Shown: in pieces, positions 11,201-17,806 of the stretch
Position numbering within the stretch: position 1 is the stretch's first letter
Layout of the letters: each line of letters opens with the position of its first letter
NCBI GenBank assembly: GCA_011365025.1
Contig: RDOF01000017.1
Span: 1 to 60,332, forward strand
Direction: 5' to 3'
DNA from: Candidatus Thorarchaeota archaeon
GTDB lineage: Archaea; Asgardarchaeota; Thorarchaeia; Thorarchaeales; Thorarchaeaceae
Length of the DNA stretch: 60,332 nucleotides
Made by a program: the position numbers and the translations under genes
Notes under the pieces: generated by a model
What the model saw: only the letters and a program-made list of their open reading frames with translations
Told to the model about the DNA's origin: nothing
Database searches by the model: none

Positions 11201-14200
11201 GGAGATTACACTATCATAGTGCTTGTTGACTTCCTTGCATCAGAGAACTATATAGATACCCATACCCCAGTCATAACATTCTCCTATAGACCAATTCGGA
11301 CCTACTTGTTATCGGATGATTATCCAACCGTGACAACAACTTATGACACGAATGTGACAGTAGTCCTGAATTACGTTGACATTGACAATGGTGTGAACAT
11401 CACCACTGGTATTGTAACGGCAGAAGGAGCCTCAATCATTTGGCAACATCTTGGTGATGGATTCTACAGGGTGGTCGTAATTGTACAAGGTTGGGATTTG
11501 GGCTCTCATGAAGTCAACATAACGGTAGATGCCCCGAGCTACCAAGCGAAGACACTCTCTTTCGAGGTGTTGGTCCAGATTGCCTATGCGTTTGCACGGT
11601 CGTCGGCATCCTCGATTGATCTTCCTCTTGGCGACATTGCGGTCTTCTACGTAGATTACTGGGATATCATTCATGAGGAGCCAATTCCGGGAGCACTTAT
11701 CGAAAACAATTGGACTTATGCGATATCAGTGACTTGGACAGGGTCACAGTACAGAGTCGAACTACCAAGCTATGAAACTAGTCAACTGGGTAGCTATCTT
11801 ATTGTATTCAATGTATCAAAGGGCTCAAACTACCAGATCGGTTACTTCAATATTAGTCTGACATTAAGGACCCACTATACAGAATTCATCTTGGCTAGTG
11901 CAGTGGAACCAACGACCTACATAGGTATGGTTAACGTATCTCTCTATTACGGAGACCTGGACAATGACGTAGGAATTCGGTCCCAGTACGTCAACGCCTC
12001 TGTATATGGCAAGTATGGCTGGATTGAATCATATCTTGAGAATGACACTATTAGGGGAAACGGTTTCTACATCATCCGATTCATGGCATCGGCTCTTGTT
12101 GAAGAAGGAATCTACAATTTCACGGTGTATTTCAACTGGACTGGGCCGGTGCAGCAGTTCTTCAACGGAATGGTCAGGACTTCTGTCACCATAATTGGGG
12201 AGGAGTCCGAATTGAGTCTTGAGGACTCGCCTGGTCCGACGCCATACCTTGAGAACATGACGTATATCTACTTCTATAGCGAACTCTACAGCGGAGTTGG
12301 AATATCAAACTCCTCAGGGAACGTCTTCATTTCAATAGAATTTCTCGAATTGACAATTGATTCATCTTTGATATCCATATTTGAAGGGGCACCGGGGCAT
12401 TACACAATCGAATTCAATACAACAGTCTTCTCTAGGCCGGGCATATACACCATGATAGTGCATGTGAACTGGTCTGCCTCCATTTCACCGTTCTACGATA
12501 ATCGAACTGACACAATATCAGTACGAGTAATTCCCAGAAACACAGCCTTTGCAGTGACTCCACCCGACAGCACTCCGTATGGAGTTAATGCAACCTTCTC
12601 CTTCACCTATGATGATGTATCAGAGGCTGTGCCAATTTCGATTGCCAATAGCCCACAGCTGACCCTTGTCGTGAACCTGCCAGACTACACTATTACATAC
12701 AACTCCACATCCCGGCGATTCTATGTTTCATTTAACAGCAGCATCCTTGGACCTTCACTTGGAAGCAAGCAGTTCACTATCAGCGTGACTTGGATTGGCT
12801 CCCCATTCTATGCAAACATCACAATCCGGACTGTGCTCATATCGGTCATAGCGCGAGAAACATCGTTCGATTTTGTTTCTCCAGCACCAACAGCCTATGG
12901 GGAAGTAGCCACTTTCTCAGTGACCTTCCTGGATGTTACCAATGAACCCTCAAGCCCAATTAGCGACGGACTAATCGTTTTGTTTGATGCCTCTCTGCCA
13001 ATTCCGGTTTCTTACTATGGTTACGTGTACCTTGGAAGTGGTCAGTATTCAATTAGCCTAGATACTTCCTACTATGGTAATCCGGGCTCCTACAATCTGA
13101 TGGTTGAGATTAGCACCGGCCATTTCTACTATTTGGATGCTACATCTTCAAGAATCTTCAATGTTAGATATAGGCTCACGACACTTGCTGCAGAGTCGGT
13201 CGGAACGATTGCTTACAACTCCACAATCCAGCTTGTAGTCCACTACAGAGATCTATTGTCCCTGATAGAGATAGGCAACACTTCATATTTCACGCATATG
13301 GAAATTCTGAATGGCAGCTCCTGGCTCTACACTTGCGAGTGGCGTGATGGTTCACAGGACTACCTCCTTACGATTCAAACATATAATCAGGCTCTAGAAA
13401 TAAGCAAAGAATACCTCCTTTTGATTAGGTTTAGCTATTCGAACCTGGCACCATATTACCTCTCTTCAGAAGCATATGTTTCTTTCAGGCTAAGAGAACG
13501 GACAACATTCCTTGATGTGACCGAAGCGCCTCTACCTGCACCCTACCTTGATTCAGTGAATTTCACGTTTGTCTTCCGCGACTTGGAATTGTCACACGGA
13601 ATTGAGGGCGCGGAGATTCTTCTTTCGATTGGAGTGTATGTATTAGAGGCGGGAACAGACTACGCTCTTGAAACCTTTGAAGGCGGAGTCTATCAGCTTT
13701 CAGTTAGCACAGCCGCAATAGGGATGCCCGGAACGACATCGAGCCTTTTAGTGAGGGCACAGTGGACCTCAGGTGCACCGTACTATACTGATGCATACAT
13801 AACCTTAGGCGTAAGTGTCACAGAAAGGCCGGCAAGTGCCGGCATCGTGTCTTCGGTGTCACAAGTCAGATTCTTAGATAATGTCACTTTCACCTTTAGC
13901 TATGTAGACGACGGTACAACAGAGAGCGTTATTCTGACCAAGAGTATGGTTTCTGTATACAGCGGTGGCAGCCTCCTACAGGGCGAGGATTTCACAATGT
14001 CATACTTGGATGGCGTTTATGAAATCAGTGTAAACTCCACGATTCTTAGTGTGGGATTGGTCACCGCCTTGAACGTCACCGTGTTTGTGGACTGGCCTTC
14101 AAACGTTAATCCCTATTACACCGACGATGCAGCGTCAGTAAGAATCACAATAATAAACAGAAGTGGATTAGTCAACATTGGCTCAGCCCCAATTACACCA

Positions 14201-17200
14201 ATTGGCAACAACATGAGTCTTACATTTTCCTACACTGATGAGGAAACAGGAATTGGGATTGATGGGGCAATAATTGAGTTCGATTGTCTGGATCCAAGTG
14301 GGCTTGTGGAGAATCTAAGTTACTGGGTGATTCGTGGTTCAGGCACTCAAGCAGGACACTACACAATTCTAGTCGACTCACGGCAACTCAATGGAGTTGG
14401 CCAGTATTCATTTTCGCTGCGCCTGCTTTGGAATCCATCCGTTGCACCCTACTATCGCAATACATCAGAGGTCCTCCTCTTGGGGTCAATCAGACTGATT
14501 CAGTCACTACTGACGAATGGCGACCCAGACCCATCCACTGTTCCCATTAATGACAATGTGACTGTTGTTCTTACATTCGTTGACTTGGACAACGGAGATC
14601 CCATATCAGAAGCGCAATCATACATTTCTGTTATCTACAAAATCAGTGGATCCGCGCCAACTATCTGGAGCGTTGCTGTGCTTAGCCCAGGGATCTATGA
14701 GCTTGTCGTAAATTGCACTGATGCGGGCTCAATGGGAACGAATGCGCTTGTGGTTAGAATCACCATGAGCGATTATCAGTTTGCAGAAGTCCAAGTTCCA
14801 ATCCAGATTCGAGCAAGAGAGGGCGAACTGAGCAAATACCTAGCTCCTGACGCGTACTTTGGAGAACAGACCTATGTAATCGTTGAACTTGTCGACCTCG
14901 ATTCATTTTCTTCACCAATAGCAGATGCAAGTCTGGGCATTACTTGGCCTAGACCCTCAAGTTACACATACATTGGGAATGGCAGATACAATATATCTCT
15001 CAGCACAACCACTCTAAATGCAGGCCTATACACTCTCCTAGTTAGCGCCACAAAGTCGAATTACTTCATACCGGATATCTCGATATCAATACGAATCAGA
15101 GCTATCCCAACCGAAATCATTCTGCCTCTGGTAATTCCTGATGTATATTGGGGAGAAAGTGTTTCAGTCTGGGCGCTCTTCAACGATACAAGGAGTGGCA
15201 CCTTAATCTCTGGCGCCGTTGTTGTATATATGTTCGGGCCACTAGAAGGCAGTCTAATAGAAACGACACCACCTGGTAATTACACGTTTTCTGCAAATAC
15301 GGGAAGTTTGCCAATCGCAACCGCATACGTCATCTCCATAACCGCAAGCATGAACAACTATGTTCTTGCTTCAGGTCAGATTACCGTCAACGTTCTTAGA
15401 CTCGGACTCGAACTGGCAATTGTTGACGGGCTTAACAACCAGATTCTGTACAAAGGAGAGCCAGTCAATATTACCGTGTTCGTTCGCGACGTCTACCACG
15501 ACGCCCCATTGGCTGGCGCAACGGTGACCGCACGCTGGTCGCTGGCAGGGCAGGATGTGCTAATCTATCTCACTCAAGTTCCAGGAAGAAACGGGTTCTA
15601 TACAGGGTTCCTAGATAGTCAAGACGCCCTGGTGAAGACCTACGTAGTTATTGTACAAGCAAGCAGAACCAATTACGTAAGTATGAGCACCTCTGCCAGT
15701 ATCTCCATACGGCAGATTCCTACCGAGGTCTGGTTGGATGCACTTACTGCGACTTACGGCAGCGCTTCGTTCAATTGGTCGGATACAGTACGAATTGGAG
15801 TCTATGTATTGTGTCCGTTCTTGAACGAGTCCTATCCCTACTCTACAGGCCTATCAAACTGCACGGTCACTTGGTCACTCTCTGGCACTGTCATAGCGGG
15901 CGAATTCCTGAACGGTACAACCATCGGGGGACCAGGATACTTCTATTTCGATTTTAGAACATGGGAATACAACGCGACTACTTACACACTCAGAATTACC
16001 GCAAATCCCAATGTGAGGGCATTCGCTATTTCGAGTAATATGACCACTCTAACAATCAATCCTATCGAAACAGCGGTAGAGGTGTCCTATGTATCACCCA
16101 AGGTGTGGGGATGGGCAGGATGGGTGAATTTGACGTACTGGGATTTGCTGGGCGACAGGGGCATTCTTGGTGCAGGAGTTAGTATAGACTGGGCAGGCAT
16201 TGAGGAAGTTTTTAGTTATGTAAGTGAAGGTACTTACCAAATTTGGATCAATACATCTCTCGTCTCTCCTGGTGTATATCCTATCGTGGTGAGCTTCTGG
16301 AAGCAAAACTACGAAGGAGGGATAGGAGTCACAACCTTGACTGTAGAAGAAGTTCCAACCTCCATTGTTGCGTACACCCCTCCTGAGAATCTGGATGAGG
16401 GAGAGAATAGTCTAAGGGTGCCAATAGGGGATGTGCTATCAGTTGTTCTATTCTACAATGACACCTGGTACAATCAGGGAATCCTCGGAGCAACAGAACT
16501 CAGAGCCGTGATAATGGGACCATCAATCTCAGACAAGGAATATCTTCAGATAACCGAGCTTTCAAATGGCAATTACAGCTTTGTCATAGATTCTAGTCTT
16601 TGGACCGTAAGCAATCAACCGTATCGGATAGTAATCAGTCTTGCCCTTGAGAATAGAAGCAGATCTACGTTAACCCTTTATCTAACCATTATCGACATCC
16701 CAACTGCATTGAGTGCGGAGTTTTATACTGTCACTCTAAGTTACAGCCAGACGGTGATAGTCAACGTCTTCTATTACGACACATGGCCAGGTCATGGAAA
16801 TCGAGGCATTTCTGGGGGTACCGTAAACGCCACTAGCCTAAATATGGCCTACGTCTACACAGGAGAGTGGCGACCAGATGAGTCCAATCCGGGTTGGTAC
16901 GAAATTACAGTAATCTCTCTTCGTGCACAAGGCTCCGCGGTTGTTATTGTGGAATTGTCCGGAGGTAATTGTGAAACCGCGAGAATCACATTGGCCGTTT
17001 CTGTAGAGCCTTCCGATGCGGATATTCTCTTTGAGCGCACTTTGATCTACGGTCTCCCAATAGGCGTTATTTGCCTGATAGGAGCCATCCTTTGGTCAAG
17101 ACTATTCAGTCTACCCAAGCTCCTTAGAGATATCCGTGGAATGATTAGGGCCATTGACAAGGGCCGCATACCGAAGGTGCCCGATGGTGTCAGGACAAGA

Positions 17201-17806
17201 CGAGAACTGATTACAGAGTTGTTCAATGATGTTGTCAAGCCACTCGGAATTCTCAGGTCAGCTGATACAATGCCGGACTACTCTTTGACTGCAGAAGTTC
17301 CGGAAATCGAAGAACTGCTCATTCAACTTGCCATTCTAACCAAAATGAAACAGGAGGAGCTTGAGGAGTTCAGGTCCGACCTCTCAAAGATGAGGCTCAG
17401 CGAGCAAGTGGAATTTGTCAAGGAAGTAATTAATCAAGAGGCTATCAAGAGATCCAAAATTGAAAGAAAAAGCATGGAGATGGTCCTCAAAGAAACGTTG
17501 GAGCAGGCAAGGGCGCAACTCTCTGGACGAGAGGCGGTTCCATTATCAGAACCTGACATCGCTGAAGAAGAAGTCTCGAAAGAGGATGCTGAGCCTATCA
17601 AACCAGATGCACCCAAAGCCGAAGATGAGTTGCCGCCTGAGCTATTGACCGAAGAAGAGATCAATGAGATTCGGAAAAAGCTCATTGACGCAGGAATTGG
17701 AGGCAATGAGCTTGAAACCATAATGGAACAAGTACATGAACTTCCGAAGGAGCTTGCCGACGATTTGCTCCGAAGCATACTTCGGAAAGGAGGTGGTAAG
17801 CCATGA
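2276..17806 (+). CDS. Giant membrane-anchored surface protein A (DUF2341/LamG modules, 22 Ig-like repeats, cytoplasmic tail)
   Basis: A 5176-residue protein. Residues 1-25 form a signal peptide (MRKPVAAIIICVIFLLPSSG). Residues about 60-530 hold two beta-rich domains resembling carbohydrate-binding folds. Next come four tandem DUF2341+LamG-like (concanavalin A fold) modules from residues 532, 888, 1229 and 1566. After these is a beta domain interrupted by a fifth module (residues about 2096-2448), then 22 Ig-like repeats of 95-115 residues (about 2602-4912). A single membrane helix lies near 4924-4945, followed by a 230-residue cytoplasmic tail with acidic linkers and one 45-residue helical repeat. 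NxS/T sequons are frequent in the ectodomain and cysteines are few, as expected for a glycosylated archaeal surface protein. LamG and DUF2341 domains are associated with glycan or protein binding, so adhesion is inferred. It overlaps the next gene by four bases (ATGA) and is its paralogue. Confidence 0.85.
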   Translation: MRKPVAAIIICVIFLLPSSGAPESSLPAVFQERVVKSNSEFEAANWLDESSGTGMPRQVDFQGMAVSSGTSVIDATHPGYIGSNPPPGWSSKELEGQLEHLSLWVDDILTNPNLDAYHEERWFMISNPEYNSDSFYIPTGWTFVKNDALPSGTQHPQHGYFEINGVSGYGYDATMGWRFDANLDSGATLNPNNGIYISQQVSAPWRSIYSAEITFRYYVSSTSTLNDQVYIFTSLEGHVTKHHVFDIETQMDTWLQVTATVPSSFFETLGAMDSLLFNIGLGTDINGNPDTADHEVYVDEVGLKLLVRPFPEQIDLLANGARVTGSTQGSVSPYVPDGSNRDCYSWIGGGGVDLNGYGDNGWLEVGGDVPDYPDWSTATAYQVGLSFPLYVPQGSMITSATLQVETPSDSTGFPGMRIYIADEENIPAFTNGLPSLPDRFDWVNTSIYWRPTTWIANGRYTSPDLSALLQRVVSRPGWQSGNFICVMIDYAYSNQDYCYNQIKGSTGFSQGDLARIFVDFTAPDAGDVIPSFRYNKKIVIDHTQVVSDLQGFPVLLDIWDEDLHLESQTDGDDIAFLCNGQVIPHEIDSYNKLGNGTHAHLTAWVKVPYLSSVQDTTIIMVYGDDDLGKQENPSEVWDSDFSAVWHLGENPAQPQWSSTYADYLPHQPQILDATSPRNDGTSYGTMTSGDLVQGVVGGAIDLEGTDDYLDFGNPAELQMSGAFTVEAWFYAGYIDNDYLVVKSGESNYRGWDISFDDDPSISPAGWVMFRWSPDGVNTNVVGYERVETGQWYHVVGVFNPSQYTKFYLNGELVDEVTTGIPASSYNPNRPVRIGRRSDTTGATSYFDGVVDEVRVSAVARSDAWIMTQYNNQRNPGQFVTVGEEDSNFRYEKDIIINHNKVTSDLYGFPVLIDIFDADLRVDVQGDGDDIMFTSNGRNIPHEIELFDQQYNSTHAHLVAWVKADLSSTSDTVLSMYYGNPLMGSQENPDEVWRSNYAGVWHFGESSGNAHDSSPFGQSGVVSGGVAQSQPGVVGKCYEFDGVDGNVLFGDPGNGHLDFGVNAFSYGLWIRFDQSTDDYQLPLFKGGTTTSEAGYEFETNQACTDAKAEVADGGTQVISSATSVTFGQWMYLVAVVDPSTNTLRLYTNGAQTGAAQDISSLTDVSNSLNFQASPLSYPVYGAIDEIRILSVAPTADWILTEYENQYNPSSFISLGTEREIIPMSEGPSGFMYKKDITVDHNKVDSDLYSFPLLVELYDSDLRTHVQADGDDIIFVKDGWMLPHEIELFDQSYNSSHAHLIAWVRTDLSALLDTIISMYYGSPESENQENPTEVWGTSFAAVWHLSEDPAGAVLDSTMNGNDGVGQPIGSEPTLQSGIIDGCAEFYGAATNDRIEAPHSSSLVIDSDVTVEVWVRTDNTDGSSDAIVAKWGDVGHRNYWLGKLDDSTLAFFVDDTQNVTAPLSLVNDGFWHHVVGVARAASGVLLLYVDGIEQGYAPYSGVTQTGTSVIQIGNNPGSDGFIQEWDGRIDEIRVSRSCRSASWILTEFNNQQNPAAFYAVGDEGLLLDFAFKKEIVVDHTKVDANLENFPLLVDIFDADLKTKCQNDGDDIIFKSGDAALPHELELFEPNYNSTHAHLVAWVKVDLSSTADTTITMYYGSSEASNQENPEMVWDTGYVGVWHFSESTGGTDAIEDSTFYQNHGTDTGSPSFGSTGAIGNAISFDGENYILVSNSPSLNSFTNQITLEAWTRADSYEWESCIFAKGGEDTGALSLFYWRSTGTNDVRFNLDGVTSGSVETGVGVTRNDWMHVVLTYDGSVIRVYTDGVMSYSNPYSGNVISNSQDFFIASETDYDDNFLGLIDEARISNIAKTQERIQTEYRNQNDPSSFYSVGIEQLGNSSSDTNSPLGASGFQFTTDSVASVQVEATLYLGLRSTAMTLANDFTLGTSFSIENGTIALWTANVLVSPPPQIDSVSFEVSYPEGDWYPVSVRNPLTIEKSFGTDWTCFNGNLMVGASTVDEYGVWKIQFQGRNHVFDALMGPLGGPYSSSDEFSIGEDIEFRIWSSGTIGSATSLELTDPSGSTWYSGITTLQGQSFALPYYHRKPITISSEDVGADLTNFPVLIDIYDSDLKTDVRADGRDIAFAIGEETLSHEIELFDQTYNETHAHLVAWAKVPMLSGSIDTILSMYYGNPLAPIVYDSGLVWDAGYLGVWHLSESGTGALNEYLDSSQYKHHGQGGEGNTSFVPTRVTGKIGSGQDFNNLDGYYDLIDCGDSPMWNIDGYQITLEAWIQHDITPNTHVYGIMNHKGWYNGYSLFINYGGGSTLKPTFSLPGETHQLRGANDVTGEAWHHIVATYDGSLMRIYVDGVQDPNVLVKTDTILPSTYEQGFWIGHGDQPKDKGWSAEWVGQLDEVRISDAIRSADWIQTEYQNQNDPSDFCSVGAEEDAGYFESESISLDSSASAGVWRATARNSNAGTGVNDRVGIFSRNFIVKHASFLSLVAPGDAISDGVSARLIGEGLYVEYELADTLNSNPISGATITMNWTVGGTPTEVQLDDYGEGVYGKALNTTDLATAQRWRIEFASSHQFYSTATSILLLDLSHQTYLTYEPPSPVGYGDDFAVRVTLRDSFDNLPVANAEFTSDGTLVGEPIDYGNGTYLLTLESSGLSIGTHSFELTATPTDSFLLSTSIDVQFTYRSVVTEAYPYSDEPAEIPWGEDVTVLIQWNDLDHGGIGIQGGTISILPSVSIQTVDNANGHYTLTIVMASYAPGTYFFNVTISKTNYEDATFALAVIVVIHKTSASADHSPSTPVGTSTYFDIAFLDIDSASSTIGLANLSQVILDWGTGSQSFTNYGFWLDTSAWAVGIYEINITVYSAAEPQYYSDATISIELEIRKLGVYVSWENLEPFPNGDDFILFIHLNISEPGTSVDGNPIDGLDQTYIVARNSTGWEYTLKSFTDLFDGRYRIVIDQSLFQEGDYTIIVLVDFLASENYIDTHTPVITFSYRPIRTYLLSDDYPTVTTTYDTNVTVVLNYVDIDNGVNITTGIVTAEGASIIWQHLGDGFYRVVVIVQGWDLGSHEVNITVDAPSYQAKTLSFEVLVQIAYAFARSSASSIDLPLGDIAVFYVDYWDIIHEEPIPGALIENNWTYAISVTWTGSQYRVELPSYETSQLGSYLIVFNVSKGSNYQIGYFNISLTLRTHYTEFILASAVEPTTYIGMVNVSLYYGDLDNDVGIRSQYVNASVYGKYGWIESYLENDTIRGNGFYIIRFMASALVEEGIYNFTVYFNWTGPVQQFFNGMVRTSVTIIGEESELSLEDSPGPTPYLENMTYIYFYSELYSGVGISNSSGNVFISIEFLELTIDSSLISIFEGAPGHYTIEFNTTVFSRPGIYTMIVHVNWSASISPFYDNRTDTISVRVIPRNTAFAVTPPDSTPYGVNATFSFTYDDVSEAVPISIANSPQLTLVVNLPDYTITYNSTSRRFYVSFNSSILGPSLGSKQFTISVTWIGSPFYANITIRTVLISVIARETSFDFVSPAPTAYGEVATFSVTFLDVTNEPSSPISDGLIVLFDASLPIPVSYYGYVYLGSGQYSISLDTSYYGNPGSYNLMVEISTGHFYYLDATSSRIFNVRYRLTTLAAESVGTIAYNSTIQLVVHYRDLLSLIEIGNTSYFTHMEILNGSSWLYTCEWRDGSQDYLLTIQTYNQALEISKEYLLLIRFSYSNLAPYYLSSEAYVSFRLRERTTFLDVTEAPLPAPYLDSVNFTFVFRDLELSHGIEGAEILLSIGVYVLEAGTDYALETFEGGVYQLSVSTAAIGMPGTTSSLLVRAQWTSGAPYYTDAYITLGVSVTERPASAGIVSSVSQVRFLDNVTFTFSYVDDGTTESVILTKSMVSVYSGGSLLQGEDFTMSYLDGVYEISVNSTILSVGLVTALNVTVFVDWPSNVNPYYTDDAASVRITIINRSGLVNIGSAPITPIGNNMSLTFSYTDEETGIGIDGAIIEFDCLDPSGLVENLSYWVIRGSGTQAGHYTILVDSRQLNGVGQYSFSLRLLWNPSVAPYYRNTSEVLLLGSIRLIQSLLTNGDPDPSTVPINDNVTVVLTFVDLDNGDPISEAQSYISVIYKISGSAPTIWSVAVLSPGIYELVVNCTDAGSMGTNALVVRITMSDYQFAEVQVPIQIRAREGELSKYLAPDAYFGEQTYVIVELVDLDSFSSPIADASLGITWPRPSSYTYIGNGRYNISLSTTTLNAGLYTLLVSATKSNYFIPDISISIRIRAIPTEIILPLVIPDVYWGESVSVWALFNDTRSGTLISGAVVVYMFGPLEGSLIETTPPGNYTFSANTGSLPIATAYVISITASMNNYVLASGQITVNVLRLGLELAIVDGLNNQILYKGEPVNITVFVRDVYHDAPLAGATVTARWSLAGQDVLIYLTQVPGRNGFYTGFLDSQDALVKTYVVIVQASRTNYVSMSTSASISIRQIPTEVWLDALTATYGSASFNWSDTVRIGVYVLCPFLNESYPYSTGLSNCTVTWSLSGTVIAGEFLNGTTIGGPGYFYFDFRTWEYNATTYTLRITANPNVRAFAISSNMTTLTINPIETAVEVSYVSPKVWGWAGWVNLTYWDLLGDRGILGAGVSIDWAGIEEVFSYVSEGTYQIWINTSLVSPGVYPIVVSFWKQNYEGGIGVTTLTVEEVPTSIVAYTPPENLDEGENSLRVPIGDVLSVVLFYNDTWYNQGILGATELRAVIMGPSISDKEYLQITELSNGNYSFVIDSSLWTVSNQPYRIVISLALENRSRSTLTLYLTIIDIPTALSAEFYTVTLSYSQTVIVNVFYYDTWPGHGNRGISGGTVNATSLNMAYVYTGEWRPDESNPGWYEITVISLRAQGSAVVIVELSGGNCETARITLAVSVEPSDADILFERTLIYGLPIGVICLIGAILWSRLFSLPKLLRDIRGMIRAIDKGRIPKVPDGVRTRRELITELFNDVVKPLGILRSADTMPDYSLTAEVPEIEELLIQLAILTKMKQEELEEFRSDLSKMRLSEQVEFVKEVINQEAIKRSKIERKSMEMVLKETLEQARAQLSGREAVPLSEPDIAEEEVSKEDAEPIKPDAPKAEDELPPELLTEEEINEIRKKLIDAGIGGNELETIMEQVHELPKELADDLLRSILRKGGGKP
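3869..7953 (+). repeat. Four tandem DUF2341+LamG-like modules in surface protein A
   Basis: Module starts are at 3869 (FRYNKK), 4937 (FRYEKD), 5960 (FMYKKD) and 6971 (FAFKKE), about 1.0 kb apart. Each begins with a DUF2341 block (vDHxKVxxDL, FPVLxDI, DGDDI, THAHLxAWV, SMYYG), followed by a VWHxxES segment and a LamG-like beta sandwich ending in DEVRxS and a TEYxNQxxPssF stretch. Sequence divergence between copies is large, so these are old domain duplications and not recent DNA repeats. Compared with the single module in surface protein B, the number of modules has expanded here. Confidence 0.85.
8561..9620 (+). repeat. Fifth DUF2341+LamG module, nested inside another domain
   Basis: This module (starting LPYYHRKPI, residue 2096) interrupts a beta domain that is uninterrupted in surface protein B. 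The left half of the split domain ends at about GITTLQGQSF, and the right half resumes at about SISLDSSASAGVW and continues into FSRNFIVKHASF. In protein B the equivalent segments are directly joined. The insert's DUF2341 block (DIYDSDLKTD, ETLSHEIE) is the closest match by eye to the only module of protein B. Confidence 0.75.
10079..17010 (+). repeat. Array of 22 Ig-like repeats in surface protein A
   Basis: About 2310 residues of consecutive beta-sandwich repeats. Each unit opens with T-x-hydrophobic strands and a YG(D/E) turn, carries a D(L/I)D-type turn, a central GxGxY(x)I strand, an xxxGxYxhxIxhxxxxY strand and a final hydrophobic strand ending in R-x-h/T. I count 22 units. Consecutive units are strongly diverged from each other, yet each resembles the unit of the same rank in the downstream paralogue. 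Confidence 0.75.
17645..17779 (+). repeat. Single 45-residue tail repeat in surface protein A
   Basis: It begins LTEEEINEIR and ends DDLLRSI. It has the same length and key positions (E5, R10, L13, G17, E22, Q29, P34, L41, L42) as the four copies in the tail of surface protein B. It is predicted to form two or three short helices and lies on the cytoplasmic side of the membrane helix. Confidence 0.8.
17789..17795 (+). promoter_or_regulatory. Strong ribosome binding site deciding the start of surface protein B
   Basis: GGAGGTG sits seven bases before the ATG at 17803, inside the last codons of the upstream giant gene. It is a full match to the archaeal anti-Shine-Dalgarno sequence. This supports the upstream ATG over the internal ATGs at 17872 and 17881 that directly precede the signal peptide, neither of which has a good site. 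Confidence 0.7.
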
